DNA from: Castor canadensis | Taxonomy: Eukaryota > Chordata > Mammalia > Rodentia > Castoridae | Reading direction: 5' to 3' | NCBI RefSeq assembly: GCF_047511655.1 | Contig: NC_133396.1 | Location: 127,977,490 to 128,041,489 of the forward strand | DNA length: 64,000 nucleotides | Shown here: positions 22,365-34,079 of the stretch, in pieces | Position numbering within the stretch: position 1 is the stretch's first letter | Layout of the letters: each line of letters starts with the position of its first letter | Translations under genes and position numbers: made by a program | The notes under the pieces: generated by a model | Seen by the model: the letters and a program-made list of their open reading frames with translations, nothing else | The model's database searches: none | What the model was told of the DNA's origin: nothing

Positions 22365-22462
22365 CTGGGCTGGGATGTAGCTTGGTGGTACAGTGCTTGC
22401 TTAGCATGCATGAGGCCCTGGGTTCAATCCCAGCACCAAAAAAGAAAAGACAGAAAAAAGAA
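22365..22462 (+). mobile_element. Young ID-type SINE with 12-bp target duplication
   Basis: Well-preserved pol III boxes: GTAGCTTGGTGGTACAGTG and GGTTCAATCCC, then an A/G tail. Perfect flanks AAAAGCCTCCTC at 22353-22364 and 22463-22474. Confidence 0.9.
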
Positions 22463-23248
22463 AAAAGCCTCCTCTTCACCATGAGATGGAGGAACCCAAT
22501 GTTCAGGGAGGCTGGGATGAGGCCAGGGTGACCATTTTGAGAGACAAGGCAAGATGAGTGCTAACTCCTAACAGGGGGCTCTCTGGACTTGGAGGTGCTA
22601 CACCCACAGCACCTCATGGCCAAGGTCAACTTCCTTTGTGTCAGCCCCTGTCCGCTTTGTTTTTCTCCTGTCTGAGCATTTCTGTGGAGAACTTTTTACA
22701 GAGATTCTATTGAAAAACAAAAAACAAGTCTCTCTGTTTTCTGGGACCAATCTCCCAGGTCCTCTGTGTCTTGTCCAGAAGCAGCAGAGGTCAAAACACC
22801 AGCCTGGAATTCAGAGACTTCCTTTGGTGCTAACAGTCTGAGTCCCCAGTGAGTGACCTGCTTGTGGCTCTAGCCTCCATTTCTGTGACAGGAAGAGGCT
22901 GACCGGTTGATCCTGAGGATCCTTCTGGACAACCATCTCTGTGTCTCAGGCTTGGTCTAACACAAATGCTCAGGAACGGTTTGTTGAATGAATGAGGAAT
23001 CCCATCAGGCAATGGTTCATTTCGTCACTTTGCTCATTATCAGAGGACATCCCATTCAATACCATCTCTTGCATTATTTTCTGAATACTTAGGTGCTAGA
23101 AATAACTGGTTTTAAAAAAGGATTCACACACTGTGGCTTATTGATGCGTTTTCCTGACTCTGGGCCCCCATCCCTTCTGAGTGCGGGTCGGGAGTGTGCG
23201 GTTGAGCCAGAATAGAAGTCCATTCTCGGTCTTCTTGTGATTTTGCAG

Positions 23249-23306
23249 GTTTGCCCAAGGGCTGGGAAATGGATTCTACCCAGGAAGGAGCTGTGTTCTT
23301 CATTAA
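23249..23306 (+). CDS. PLEKHA6: Third coding exon: first half of WW domain 2 (PLEKHA6)
   Basis: Fifty-eight bases between TTTTGCAG and GTGAGT. The first two bases complete Gly54; residues 55-72 follow (LPKGWEMDSTQEGAVFFI) and the final AA starts a codon 73 expected to be Asn. It carries L55-P56, G58-W59 and F70-F71, the first two strands of a second WW domain. The domain is cut by an intron at exactly the point where exon 1 cuts WW1, as expected if the two WW units arose by exon duplication. The donor is again a 4-nt tandem (GTGA followed by GTAAGA). The next exon, which should supply HN..TTF..HPVTG and the link to the PH-domain region, was not found before 64000, so the gene is open at the right edge. 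Confidence 0.8.
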
Positions 23307-24469
23307 GTGAGTAAGATGGCCTCCTTTCTGATCTTGCTGTTGGTCCTGCTTTCATCCTTGTTCCTGATGGTTAAAGGGTCTCGTTTGTCACCAAACGCAT
23401 CATCATTGGCCTAGAGGCGCCGAGGCTTGGGAGTGCTGTAGATAGAGACGGAAGGGAGGGTGTGAGTCTGGCCTGGGTGGTGGCTGGTGTCAATCTCAGA
23501 AAGCATTCTGGGGTGAGGTGGGTTGGGCGATGGAGCGCTTGGCTGGGGTGGAGGAGAGATTGCTGTAGACATACTGAGCAAGGGTTGAGAAGAAGGAACT
23601 GGAGTGGCGGGGTGTGACGGGTGGGGTGTGGAGCTGTGGGCAGGGCAGGCGTGGGTGTTCATGGGAGGAAAGAGGCTGGCAGTGGCAAAGCCAGGTCTGA
23701 CCACTCTTCCTCTTCCAGATGGAGACACCTGAGATTCTGGGGTTGGAGATGTGTGTTGGGAGGGGTGCTTGTTTCCCTCTAAGGGGTCACTCAGGCCCCT
23801 CTATGAGCCTGTGAGTCCTGACTCTTTGCTATTGAAGGTGTGCCTTGAGAAGTCACTCTTAATGGGATCAGGGACACAGGACACAGCCCTTTGGGCTGGG
23901 GGCAGGGTCCATAGCCACCCACTGGACTCATTTCCCTCTGCCTGGCCTCTCTCTACCTCCCTGCCAGGTTGGGTCCTGGCTTCCTTCCCAGGGGTGAGGC
24001 TTGACATGCCCAGGCCTGTGGGTTCCCTGCCTGGTCTGGCTCCTGATTCTGCAGGAGTGGCAGAGCACTGCTGCCCAGTGGCTGGGGCACTGGCACTGCC
24101 ATAAGGAACTTCAGCTTCCCAGGGAGGCAGGACGCTTGTCTCATGCCTCTCTTCTTCATCTTCACTCCTTAGTACCAGGCGAGGTACCAACGGGCACACA
24201 TCAGTTTGGCTATTCTTAAGGCACAAATGAAAACCTTTTTACAAGGATCTGTTTGGGCCATTGTTTTGCTGTCACGTGGCTCCTACAACCTGAGCCTTCC
24301 CTAAAATTGAGCCCAACTCCTTCCTACTTCAATGAAGAACTGGTTCTTCTTTGCTCATTCTTATAGGCATCACCTTAATATCCTAGAGGTACATTTGGTT
24401 CTTGACATTGGTCACTAAGCACTTTCACAGTGTTGCTTTCTCTTACCCATCCTTAAAAACTTACCAGAG

Positions 24470-24960
24470 ATGGCCTGGTTCTGCACACCTCCATGACCTC
24501 CTCTCCCACAACTGACCAGCTATGCTGACTTTTTTTCTTTCCTTCCTGCCATCATGTCAAACCCATTCCTACCTAAGGACCTCTGCACATGCGGTTCCTT
24601 CTCTCTGTGGTTACTTCCTCCTGTTTCCTCACATCTGGTCCTCCTTGTCAGATGGCTCCAGTGTCCTCTTGTCAGGGAGGCCTTTCCTGATCCTCCATCT
24701 GAATATCCCTACCTCTCCTTGGTCACTCTTGCTTATTTGTTTGGTTTTTTTTTTTTGAGGGGGGAGTTCACCATACTGGCCACTACCTGAAACATTAAAC
24801 CATATGTTTATTCATTTCTTGCCATTGTTCCTCGACTGCTGTCTAATCCTTGAGAGAAGATTCTGGCTTTGTTTCCACTGTCCTAGAACTTCTTCTGGTA
24901 CATGGTAGGAACCCAGTGTTTGCTGAAATGAATGATTGAATGAATGAACGAATACCACTG
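24470..24960 (+). mobile_element. L2 3' end
   Basis: 'ctctgcacatgcggttcctt', 'gtcagggaggcctttcctga', 'acatggtaggaacccagtgt' and the terminal 'gaatgattgaatgaatgaac' are L2 landmarks. Confidence 0.75.
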
Positions 24961-25039
24961 GGATAGAAACCACAGAAGCATAGCTAATCTCTGCTTCAGC
25001 TCCCAGTCCTAAGCATTTTCATGAGCCTCCACCCCATTC

Positions 25040-25600
25040 AGTGTGTACAAAGGTGAACTCTTCACCTCTGCACCCGCTCCCCCTCTGTCCAAGGCGCCCC
25101 CACAGCAGACCCCTCAGAGGTCCTCACCTTTCTCTCTCTCACCTATCCAGGGTCACACTCTCTGGCTACATAGCTCTCAGTTCACCCACTTCTCAATGCC
25201 TGAGTCCCTGCCCGTGGGGATGCTCACTTGCACCATTCTTCCCATTTATCTTCCTGCCTCTGGGCCACCACACTGCAAGAGGGCTTTTTTTTTTAGAATG
25301 AAATGTTGTTGGTCTCATTTTCCATTAAAACCCTTCCATATTTCCCATCATGCACAGGGTAAAATCCAAATTCCTCCTCCAGGTGCTTGAAGGGCTGCAA
25401 TAGCCTGGCTCCTTCCCTTCCTCCCAGCGTACTTCCCATGCTCCCCATTGCTTCTTTGCCCTCTCCTCTAGCCACACCAAGCCACATGCCTCCCGCATGT
25501 CCAAGCTCCCACAGGTGCTCCACCAGTGTGGACTGTGTCCCCCGGCGAGCACTGCTCTTCCTTCGAGACCCTGTTTGTGGTGTCCCTCCTTCAAGGATGC
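25040..25600 (+). mobile_element. L2 fragment
   Basis: 'aaaacccttccatatttccc', 'agggtaaaatccaaattcct' and 'aagggctgcaatagcctggc' match L2; the 5' part (25040-25280) is weaker. Confidence 0.6.
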
Positions 25601-25884
25601 CGCTTGTGTGTAGTTGTTGGTTGGTACACGTGTCAGTAACTCTCTAACCTGAGCATAGAGGGTTTACAGGAACAGACTGCTGGGCCTTCAGGGCGACTAG
25701 ACTTCATGTTTCTTGCCAACATCACCTACTTCCAAGTGATGGAGGGATGGAGGACTGAACTCTTGAGAGTCATTAGTTTCGGGTGACACAGGGTGGCTAG
25801 AAAGTCTGACAACAGATAATAATTGTTTTTTATTGTGTATTGTAATGAAATGACAGTAGCCATTTCTTTTCTCTTCTTTATTTG

Positions 25885-26072
25885 GAAGTACTGGGGTTTG
25901 AACTCAGGACCTCATACTTGCTAAGCAGGCTCTCTACCACTTGGGCCATACATACAGCCCTTTTTGCTTTAGTTGTTTTTCAGGTAGGGTGTCACATTGT
26001 TGCCCTGGGCTGGCCTTGGCTCTCAATCCTCTTACCTATGATGACAGATGCGAACCATGATGCCCAGCTGTC
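25885..26072 (-). mobile_element. Dimeric B1/ID SINE
   Basis: Reversed ID half (GTACTGGGGTTTGAACTCAG, CTCTACCACTTGGGCCAT) followed by a reversed B1 half ending 'gatgcccagctg'. Confidence 0.8.
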
Positions 26073-26089
26073 AGGCCTGGTGTCTGCAT

Positions 26090-27330
26090 GATGTCACAGC
26101 TGTGCTCTTAGCATAATGCCTAGCCTCCTCCAGCATCCTTGGCACCTGGCTCAGTAGATCCTTACTGAACAAGGGAGGGAAGGAATGACTCCCAGGCACA
26201 CTACAGTTTATGACATTTGATTAGTGGGTGAATTAGAAACTCTGAGGACCCCAGAGTTATTACCTCAGCAAGTAATAACAAAAGTCAGATATACAGAGAA
26301 CTTGGGGAGCTTTTTTTCTTCGTGTGAATAAGTCAAATTTCAATGAGTAAGTACTGACATTTACTCAGTATACTAATTGTGGGTCATAAGTCTTTACTTC
26401 ATGGTGTTTGAGGGAGAGGGATGGTTATCATGGTACTGCTCCAGTGTGCTGAAGTTCTCAAGGTTTCATTTCCCAGGGAAGGAGGTGTGGGGAGAAGAAA
26501 AGAAACAAAGGTGTAGAGGTGAGTAGAGCCCATTGCAGGCCTGTGTGCACTTACTAAGTAAGTCCACAAGAGAGTGCCAGAGCACACACGACTGTACCCG
26601 CCATGTCTTACAGGGGTTTGCTCATTGGTAATTCATGAATTCAGTCCCTAGAGTGATGGTCCTGTCTAGGAGCTGCCAGGGCCATCTTGGTCATCCCCTG
26701 GCACATCTCAACCACTGTGATAGGGTGGTCTTTGTTCTGAGGCTTCAGATCCAGCTACGTAACACTCACCCCTGACCACAGGCCTTCTGATCTTCTCCAG
26801 CCCTTGTCTGTCTTTCCCCAGCTTCCTGCTCAAGCAGCACTGTGTAACCTGCTGATTAGGTCTCCAAGAGGCCTCTTTCTCCATGGTTGACAGGGAGGGA
26901 GATGTGGCGAGGACATGGCCTGCAGAGCTGCATCCTGATAATCCCAGCTGCTCCTCCACCCAGGGAGCCCCACTCAACCCTGTCACTTCTTCCTTGTTCT
27001 GATCTGAACAATTCCTCTGGGAAGGTGCCAGACAGACTGTTGGGCATCCACCAGGGCCTCTGGCACACCCATAAGCTACTCAGAGCCAGGCCAGGAGCTG
27101 CTGGGAGGCAGGGATGTAGAAGCCAGGGCTCTGCTCCCAGATGCTCAAGGGTTGGGAAGTAAGACCCTGGTAGGTGACTCCTCTGAGGTTGTGCCAGGCC
27201 ACTCAGAGTCTACACAGAACCCAACCTGTGGATCCTCAGACAAAGCTCTCTAGGAACTTTTCGGACAACATGGAGGAGAGAAGACATAGGACAGCAATTC
27301 TGGTATAATGGCCAGACTAGTTCTGTCCTT
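26090..27330. other. Intronic stretch, no clear feature
   Basis: 26090-26180 has a MIR-like tail. The remainder shows no gene, strong repeat or striking motif. Confidence 0.4.
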
Positions 27331-27334
27331 AGAT

Positions 27335-27402
27335 TGGGGGCAGGGGGGAGAAATGAACCAAGCCTTGTATGCACATATGAATAACAAAAGAAAAAAAAAA
27401 GT
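27335..27402 (+). mobile_element. Short L1-like 3' tail
   Basis: G-rich run followed by 'ccttgtatgcacatatgaat' and an A run, closely resembling the tail near 500-535. Confidence 0.55.
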
Positions 27403-27409
27403 AAGGCAA

Positions 27410-29640
27410 GTAACACCCAGGACTGTAAAGAATGAGACAGCGTAGGCAGTGACTGGTGTGAACTACAGGCATACCCCATTTGCAGATGAGGAAAACTGAG
27501 GCTCAGTAATCAAGTAGCTGGTCCAAAGGCTATGTGTTAGTCAGCCATGAGAGAACTTCACCAGGTGGTACATTCTGGAGGGAGGGAGAACATTCTGGAG
27601 AGAGGGATGACCATGTGGCTAAGGTTCCAGGGTAAAGTATGAACACTGAGGGTTGGTGAGTCCATCAGGCCACCAGGATTGTGTGATGGGGGCAGTGATG
27701 ACACTTGAGGGTGTTCAGGGATTGTGAATAGTGACTGAGAAGTTGGACTTGACCCTTTGAGCCACAGGGCCTTGAATCTGGAGCAGAGAGGCAGGACCAC
27801 AGAAGGTCTCCTGAGCAATCATTTTTCCCTCTTGCCTTCTGTTCTCCCTTCCCCAGATGGGTCATGCCGATCTCTGGGCTAACAGGAGGAGTTCAGATTT
27901 GGCAAAGGGCATTTGCTTTTTCTGTTCTATCTTACCTGTTCTTGCTGGTTCCCTGAGACTCTCATGCTGCATCTCGCACCTTGCTCCTCAGCACAAAGGC
28001 ACCATGCCCTTGCCAACCCTAAGGTTGCCCCCTAAGCAACCTTATGCCCCCTAAGCTCCCACATCCCCCAGAAGCATCAACATGTCTGCCTCAGGCTTCT
28101 GGGAGGATCCAGGGACTCGTCTGCAGCCCTTACCCTCTGCCTGCCAGAGAGGAAACCCGCCCAGCAGGCCCGTCTGTCGGCTGCCTTTTCCAGCTGCCTG
28201 AGAATAGTGTGGGATGTGGGCTGGGGTCCTTGGCCTCTTCCTGTCCCCCTCTCAGGTGCTGTAATCTCTTGTCCCAACCCTACTTTGCTCCATCAGCTCC
28301 TCAAGGCCAGAGGACCTCCCCTCCCCCCAGTAGCCCTTCATCTCTGGCTCCCTGGGAGCAGACTGCCTTGCCTGTACCAGGCATCCTTGCCAAGTCCTGG
28401 AGAGCTGGGGCAGGTGAGCCTAATAAGTCCTGCCTGGCACTGGGCCCTTGCCTACAACTTCCCTGCCCTTTCAGCTGAGTGGCTTTCTCAGAGCCAATGA
28501 GGGCCAGCTTGGCATCTCAACTGGCTGGGGAAAGGAAAAGGGTGGCAAGGGACTCTTCCCGAGGGCCTTTATGCTTCTGTGTGCCCCCCTAACTTGAGAT
28601 TCCCAGCTCTGGCCTGGACTGGGAAGAGTGGTCCCTTCAGAACCTCCCCAACCCCCACTTTACCCCAGTCTGTGGGGTGTGGAGTGGGTGTGGCTTAGAC
28701 CTCCTCCTTGTCCCCACTCCACTCCTCCTGGACTCTGGAAGGGAAGGGGGAAAGCAAATTCTTTGTAAAGAAACTGGCTTCTGGTGGTAAAAATGGACCA
28801 TCTTAGAGGAAGAAATTCATTTGGATTTGAGTGAAGAGAGGCTTAAGTCATTCTACGAACAAATTAAAAAAGATAAAATTACCATGTAGGTGGGGCCTAC
28901 CAGATACCTTTCGTCTAACTCTGCTTGGAGTATTTCTATGTTCAGATGTGATTCCAGGGGCTCTCCGGGTTCTGTCTCCAACTCTGAGTCTAAGGGGCAG
29001 ATGGAACTGAGACCAGGGAACTTGCCTGGAGGTTCAGGTGCAAATCCCCATCTTTCTGATTCTGGTTATGAAGAATTAGGGTTTCTGTTGAGTGAGAGGA
29101 AGTGAAAGAGAGAGAGAAGGAGAGAGAGCCTCTTTGTCTACAGCCCCAATGTTTGAACCCCTTCTTCCTCTCACCATCAATAATTCAGAACACCCGTGCC
29201 CCCTGCTTGGTTAGCATCCTCGTCCAAGGTCATTGGAAATTTGAGCTGAGGACTAGGAGATCCAAGCATTTCGTAATGGGCTCTAGCCCTCTCTGGATGC
29301 TGTTTCTCTAAATTCATTGTATTGGGGGGAGGGGGTGTTGCAGAGGCATTAGGGCCCCAGCCAAGCCCTCCTGACACCCATAGACATTCTCCTCTCAGGG
29401 TGTACACCTACAGAATTGGAAGGTGACCACAGACAAGCGGGGCGTGTGAGGTCCCTGCATGGTGCCAGGCTCCTGGGCAGTTTCTGGTTTCCTGCAGTCT
29501 CTTGTGGGAGGGTTCTAAAAATGCAGTCACCCCAATGCTGGTCCACATCCCCTTTGGGGGGCAGCCTTGTTCTGGCTGTGGGAGGCCAGGGAGGCTGTAC
29601 CTAACAGCCCCCATCCTCTCCAGGGGGCAGGCTGCAAGGG
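27410..29640. other. Intronic stretch, mostly unique
   Basis: Contains a small imperfect duplication ACATTCTGGAG (27569-27605) and a GA-rich patch near 29105-29130. Open frames here lack family signatures and splice context. No gene supported. Confidence 0.4.
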
Positions 29641-29889
29641 TGGTTAACAGCTTGTCACTGGTGTGGATGGAGTTAAACCTTTCCGGGGACTATTTACTCC
29701 TGATCCTAAGTGACAGCTTGGGGAGGGAGAGTCACGTGGCCCTGAAATCCCCACGGGAGCTGATGGAGCATGCCCAGCTGCTTCTGCCTGGGAAAGATTC
29801 TGGATCCTGCAGTAACCACAACAGCATCCTCTCCCTGCGCCAGGGACCTGCTAGCCAGAGAGATGACTGATTAGATCAGATTAGATCCA

Positions 29890-30012
29890 GTGCCCCGATC
29901 TTCAGAAGGGGCCCCCCAGGGGCGGGGGCGGACGACCCCAGTTGGCCTGAGCCCGGGGGAGGGACCGCAGAGTTAGCGCTCTCAGCGAGATCACACCTGG
30001 GAAACCAAGCCG
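29890..30012 (+). promoter_or_regulatory. Candidate alternative promoter / noncoding first exon
   Basis: A small local CpG and GC-rich patch (GGGGCGGGGGCGGACG, near 29920-29933) is followed by about 80 bases ending AAGCCG before a strong donor GTGAGT (30013-30018). No acceptor-like pyrimidine tract directly precedes it, which fits a first exon rather than an internal one. PLEKHA6 is also known as a shorter product lacking the WW domains, which would need a start downstream of the WW exons; linking that to this site is inference. Confidence 0.4.
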
Positions 30013-30019
30013 GTGAGTC

Positions 30020-31440
30020 TGTTTTGATGCATCAGATCTGTGAGGTGGGAGGAGAAGGTTGGGCTCGGGTCAGGGCTGGCAGCCGCCTGCCTTCCTGCCT
30101 GCTGTGTGAGCCTGGGCCGTGTGCACTGTGGTGCACTGCCTTCCATCCTCAGCCTTGGCAGTGTTACTTGGGGATCATGGATGCTAAGAATGCTAATTAT
30201 AGCCCTCTCTGTGCCCCCACCCCCTCCAGAATCCCCAGTAAGGGCCGATGCTGTGTGAATTGATTACATTTGAATGGCATCCCTGGGTGAGGGTAGCCTT
30301 GGGGCTGCCAGCCTCCTGAGGGGCGGGGGGCGGGGCGGGAGAAGCATTAGCCTGGCTGAGGCACCAAGCCAGTGCCACCCTGCCTCCAATCTGCTAGAAG
30401 GAATGAGTGGTGACAAGCAGAAAGGAGAGGTGGAGAGGACTCAGGGGTCAGGTTCAGGTCAGCACCAGAGGGCTCACCTTCCTCAGTTGAGAGGGGCAGA
30501 GGGTCTCTTATGGGACAGGGTGTCAGAGGCTCTGGATTCCTAGGGGGCATCAGAATGCTGGGGTCTCAGATTCAGTGGGGAGCTTTCTAGGGGTACTGGA
30601 GCCTGGCACGTGGGCAAGGGGTGGTGGGAATGAGGGGACAGCATTTATAATGATAGGCCAGGCTGCTGAGAGCCCAGGGTTTATTGTGTGAGGAGTCTGG
30701 GGAGGGAGGGAAGCTGGGAAGCTGTCCAGAGAGGCCTAAGGAGAGCTGTGGTGGAGGGGCAAGGAAAGGGGAAGGAGAAGGAGGGAGGAGAGGCTAGGGG
30801 AGATGCCCTTTGAGACAGGAGAGCCTGCCTAGGGCAAGGTGGGGAGGGCAGGAGTGGTCGGAGGACAGGACCCAGAGTCAGTGTCTGGGAGGCTCTGGCC
30901 TTCAGGGCTGGGCAGTTCTTCCCAAGACCCCCTAGACAGCCTGCCCTCCATCTGGCATCTTGGGTGGCGCAGGAGACCTGCAAGTCTCCTACACGTGGGG
31001 GTGGGGCCCTGGTTGGCATTTCTGCCTGAGCCCCCTGTCCAGATGGCTGTGTAGGCACTGGAGGGCCAGTCCTGCAAATCTCCCAAGGCCTGGTCTCCAG
31101 GCTCTGGGGACACCTGGGAGGTTTCTGCAGGCTGGGACTCCAGGCTGCAGAATCTACCTCCAAATAGCTGCATTTTAGCCTGGGCTGGGCTGAGCAGAGC
31201 CGGTTGGTGGAGAGGGGCAGGTAGAAGAAGCCCTTGCAGGAGGCTCAGCCAGCTCAGATCTGGCTCCCGGAGGCGGTGGCAGGAGGGGCCCAGGGCACCC
31301 CGCCTGGCATGGCCCTGGGGCTTTCCTTGTGGAAACAAGAGGGTTTCTGTGTGTCTGCACAAGCACGCGGAGTGCTGGGCTACAGATATGAATTGTTAAA
31401 AGACCTTGGCTTCCCAATCAGTGGCGAGGTGACACATGTT
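30020..31440. other. GC-rich intronic stretch downstream of the candidate promoter
   Basis: Holds a GC-box-like run GGGCGGGGCGGG (about 30327-30340) and long overlapping frames on both strands (such as 30829-31362 minus). GC-rich DNA with few stops explains them; no motif or splice support was seen. Confidence 0.4.
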
Positions 31441-31449
31441 AGTGTGGGT

Positions 31450-31640
31450 GTGTAATTAATCCTGGTGGGCTGCTGCACAGGCTGGAGACAAAGCGGACCC
31501 CCAGGGGTTCAGCTTCTTTCCCCTTTTCCCAGGAAGGCGATGGTGCAGGACATATTACATAGATAATTACTTTTCGCGTGTCTGCCTGGATGATTGAGCT
31601 AGTTTCTTCCTGCTCAGTGTAAATGAAGTAATTATTGAGG
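31450..31640. promoter_or_regulatory. Candidate intronic enhancer with homeodomain cores
   Basis: A unique-looking stretch with TAATTAATCC (31453-31462), ATAATTAC (31563-31570) and GTAATTAT (about 31628-31635). No interspersed repeat family is recognised here. The call rests only on motif density. Confidence 0.25.
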
Positions 31641-32339
31641 AAGTCAGGGAGCCAGGCGGTCTGCCCTGGCTCTAGGCTGCCAGCGCAGTATCTCCCTCGC
31701 CCAGGCCCAGTGGTGGCCTCAGGCTCAGCCCTTGGGGTGGTCTGGACTGTGCCCCAGCTAGGGGTGCCCAGCTGATGCTGGCCAAGCTGTCATTCTCCAG
31801 ATCAGTTTCCTTACCGCCTTCCTGTTGCGACAGTCAGTGAGGTCACTGGCATGATCCTGGCAGGTCCACATGGTCCCCACGGGCAGGGTAGGAGGAAGGT
31901 CGGTGCTGGGCTAGGGGGAGCATGACTTGCTTGGCAGGGCCACATGGCTGGGTGGGCATAAGACTGAGGCACTCTGCAAGCCGGCAGGCCTCCATCCAGT
32001 TCACACACCCTAAAAGAACAAAGTTTGTGTGGGAAAACACTTAGAGGTTAAGTGGGAAGCAAAAGGAAGTTGATTCCACACAAGGCTTTCCTGGAGTTGT
32101 TCAGTCGGGGGGGTGTCTCAGGTGGAACCTCTCAGCACAAGACCTTCAGATGCTGCTCCAAAAATGTCTGGTCCAGCTTTCCTCCAAGCCCTGGCGAGCC
32201 CTAAGGCAGCCTTTCCTGGCAGCGCCCCAGTGACGAGTACCTTGCCTCACAAGCATCCTCCTGCATGGTGGGGATATTCTTCTATATTGGGTCAAAATCT
32301 GAGTTCTGAAGTCTCACAGAACATGCCCGCCCTCTCTTT

Positions 32340-32690
32340 CACATGGGGAGAGAATTGATTTTCTTATTAAAATGGTGTCTGCATGTGGACATGCCATTTC
32401 TGTGCTGCACATTTAGTTTTATTTTCTTTTACAAATGAACACAATATGAACATTTTAACAAATCTTTTTTCTATATTTTGGATTATTTCCTTAGGATAAA
32501 TCCCAAGACACAATTAATGTTATGGGAGAGTAATTTTTTTTTTAATTACTATTCTGTGAGTATAAAAGTAGTGAGAAAGCTTGTTAAGAAAAGTTTAAAA
32601 CCACTCTTATTTCTCTCTTTTCTCAGAGATCTGGTATATACCTATAACATTTTGGTATATGTAGTTTCATGAATTTATGTACAGGTGTAT
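32340..32690. mobile_element. Ancient LINE-like A/T-rich relic
   Basis: 'ttatttccttaggataaatc' is a phrase typical of old mammalian L1-derived DNA. Subfamily not assigned. Confidence 0.4.
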
Positions 32691-32729
32691 GACTAGATCC
32701 ATCTATTTATTCATTTATTTTATTTTATT

Positions 32730-32915
32730 TGCGGTACTGGAGCTTGAACTCAGGGCCTTCACCTTGAGCTATTCCACCAGCCCTATTTTTATGAAGGGTT
32801 ACTTGAGACAGGGTCTCTCGGAACTGTTTGCCCGGGCTGGCTTCGAACCATTATCCTCCTGATCTCTGCCTCCTGAATAGCTAGGATTACAGGTGTGAGC
32901 CACCGGCACCCCGCT
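32730..32915 (-). mobile_element. Dimeric B1/ID SINE
   Basis: Reversed ID half (GGTACTGGAGCTTGAACTCA) and reversed B1 half (GGCTTCGAACCATTATCCTC, 'taggattacaggtgtgagcc'). Confidence 0.85.
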
Positions 32916-32921
32916 TATTTT

Positions 32922-33029
32922 TTTTTGAGACGGTCCCAATACATACGTAGCCCAGACTGGCCTTGAACTCTTGATCCTTCTGTCTTTCCCAAGTACTAGT
33001 ATCACAGGCATGCTGCACCATACCTAGCT
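32922..33029 (-). mobile_element. B1 monomer
   Basis: 'gtagcccagactggccttga' and 'atcacaggcatgctgcacca', a second reversed B1 directly beside the dimer. Confidence 0.7.
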
Positions 33030-33133
33030 AAGATTTAAAATTTTAAAAAGCTATCTGAAGTGTGGAAAGTTCATATTTGCAATAATACGTAATGCAATGT
33101 GTTCATTTAACAAGCATATTTTTCAAATGGCTT

Positions 33134-33330
33134 CTTTTTTTTGTGGTACTGGGGTTTGAACTCAGGGCTTTCACCTTGAGCCACTCCACCAGCCCTTTTT
33201 TGTGATGTGTTTTTTTCGAGATAGGATCTCCTGGAACTATTTGCCTGAGCTGGCTTTAAACCTCGATCCTCCTGATCTCTGCCTCCTGAGTAGCTATGAT
33301 TACAGGCGTGAGCCACTGGTGCCCAGCATT
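33134..33330 (-). mobile_element. Dimeric B1/ID SINE with imperfect target duplication
   Basis: Full reversed dimer. Flanks CAAATGGCTT (33124-33133) and CAAGTGGCTT (33331-33340) differ at one base. Confidence 0.85.
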
Positions 33331-33344
33331 CAAGTGGCTTTTCT

Positions 33345-33550
33345 TAAAAGGCAGTTTGGTGCAGTTGTCAAGAGCACAGTCGTGGGGTCAAATTGGGTTG
33401 AAGCTAGGCTCTGCTACTTCTGTGAGATGGCCTTGATAATGACTTTCTCTGTACCTCAGCTTCTCCATCTGGAAAATGGAGATAATATTGCCTATCATAG
33501 GTTTCTTGTAAAGACAGATGAGGTCACATATGTAAAACATGTAGAATCAT
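33345..33550 (+). mobile_element. MIR relic
   Basis: 'gttgtcaagagcacagtcgt', 'ctctgctacttctgtgagat', 'cttctccatctggaaaatgg' and 'gtaaagacagatgaggtcac'. Confidence 0.8.
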
Positions 33551-34079
33551 GCTGAGGAGAGTAAGCGATATTTGTATTTATATGAGCTTACCGAGTTGCA
33601 TGAAAACAGTTATCTGAAGATTGGGGTCATGATCTCCTCTCCCCCCAACCCCCCAATCTCCTTGTTTGAGGTTAAATACCCCTGTTCCTCCAGTGATCCT
33701 CATGTTCTCTCCCTAGCTTCCCTGGTGTCTCACACCAGGTGAAATCTCACCAGCAAAGTGTGGTGAAGTGGCCATACCCATTCCTCAGGACGATATCCTG
33801 GGGTGTCACACTTGCTTTGGCTTCCTGTGGCAGGTGCAGGTGGAAGAGAATTTGGCTCCTTTAGTGTCATCTGTCTTGTGCGATACTATCACAGTCTGCT
33901 TCCAGCAGCCAGGCCTCTGCCCACCCCTTATCACAAGTGCACCTCCTTTCCTGATCCTCCCTTGCAAAGAGGTGCTCTCTTTATACCTTTCCAAAGTGGC
34001 ACAAGCTGACCCGATAAACCAATTCTGTTTTGTGTGTTAATAAGAGAGTTGGTGGGAAAAAAAGGCTTATCTTGAAATT

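Larger units (their letters stand above)
20069..23248 (+). other. PLEKHA6 intron between coding exons 2 and 3
   Basis: A 3.2-kb intron starting GTAGGG and ending TTTTGCAG. It contains an octamer ATGCAAAT (20477-20484), a 20-bp perfect tandem duplication (20881-20920), MIR-like segments and one young ID-type SINE with a 12-bp target duplication (22353-22474). The rest (about 21060-21730 and 22480-23240) shows no recognisable gene or repeat. Confidence 0.75.

Noticed and set aside
29811-29870. Possible exon completing WW domain 2 (CTGCAG followed by AACCACAACAGC, giving Asn-His-Asn)
   Set aside because: The frame after the acceptor does not fit exon 3 phase, and no TTF..HP motif or donor follows.
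30681-31362. Overlapping 160- and 177-codon minus-strand frames
   Set aside because: GC-rich, Pro/Ser-rich with no motif, no promoter or splice context and competing plus-strand frames over the same bases.
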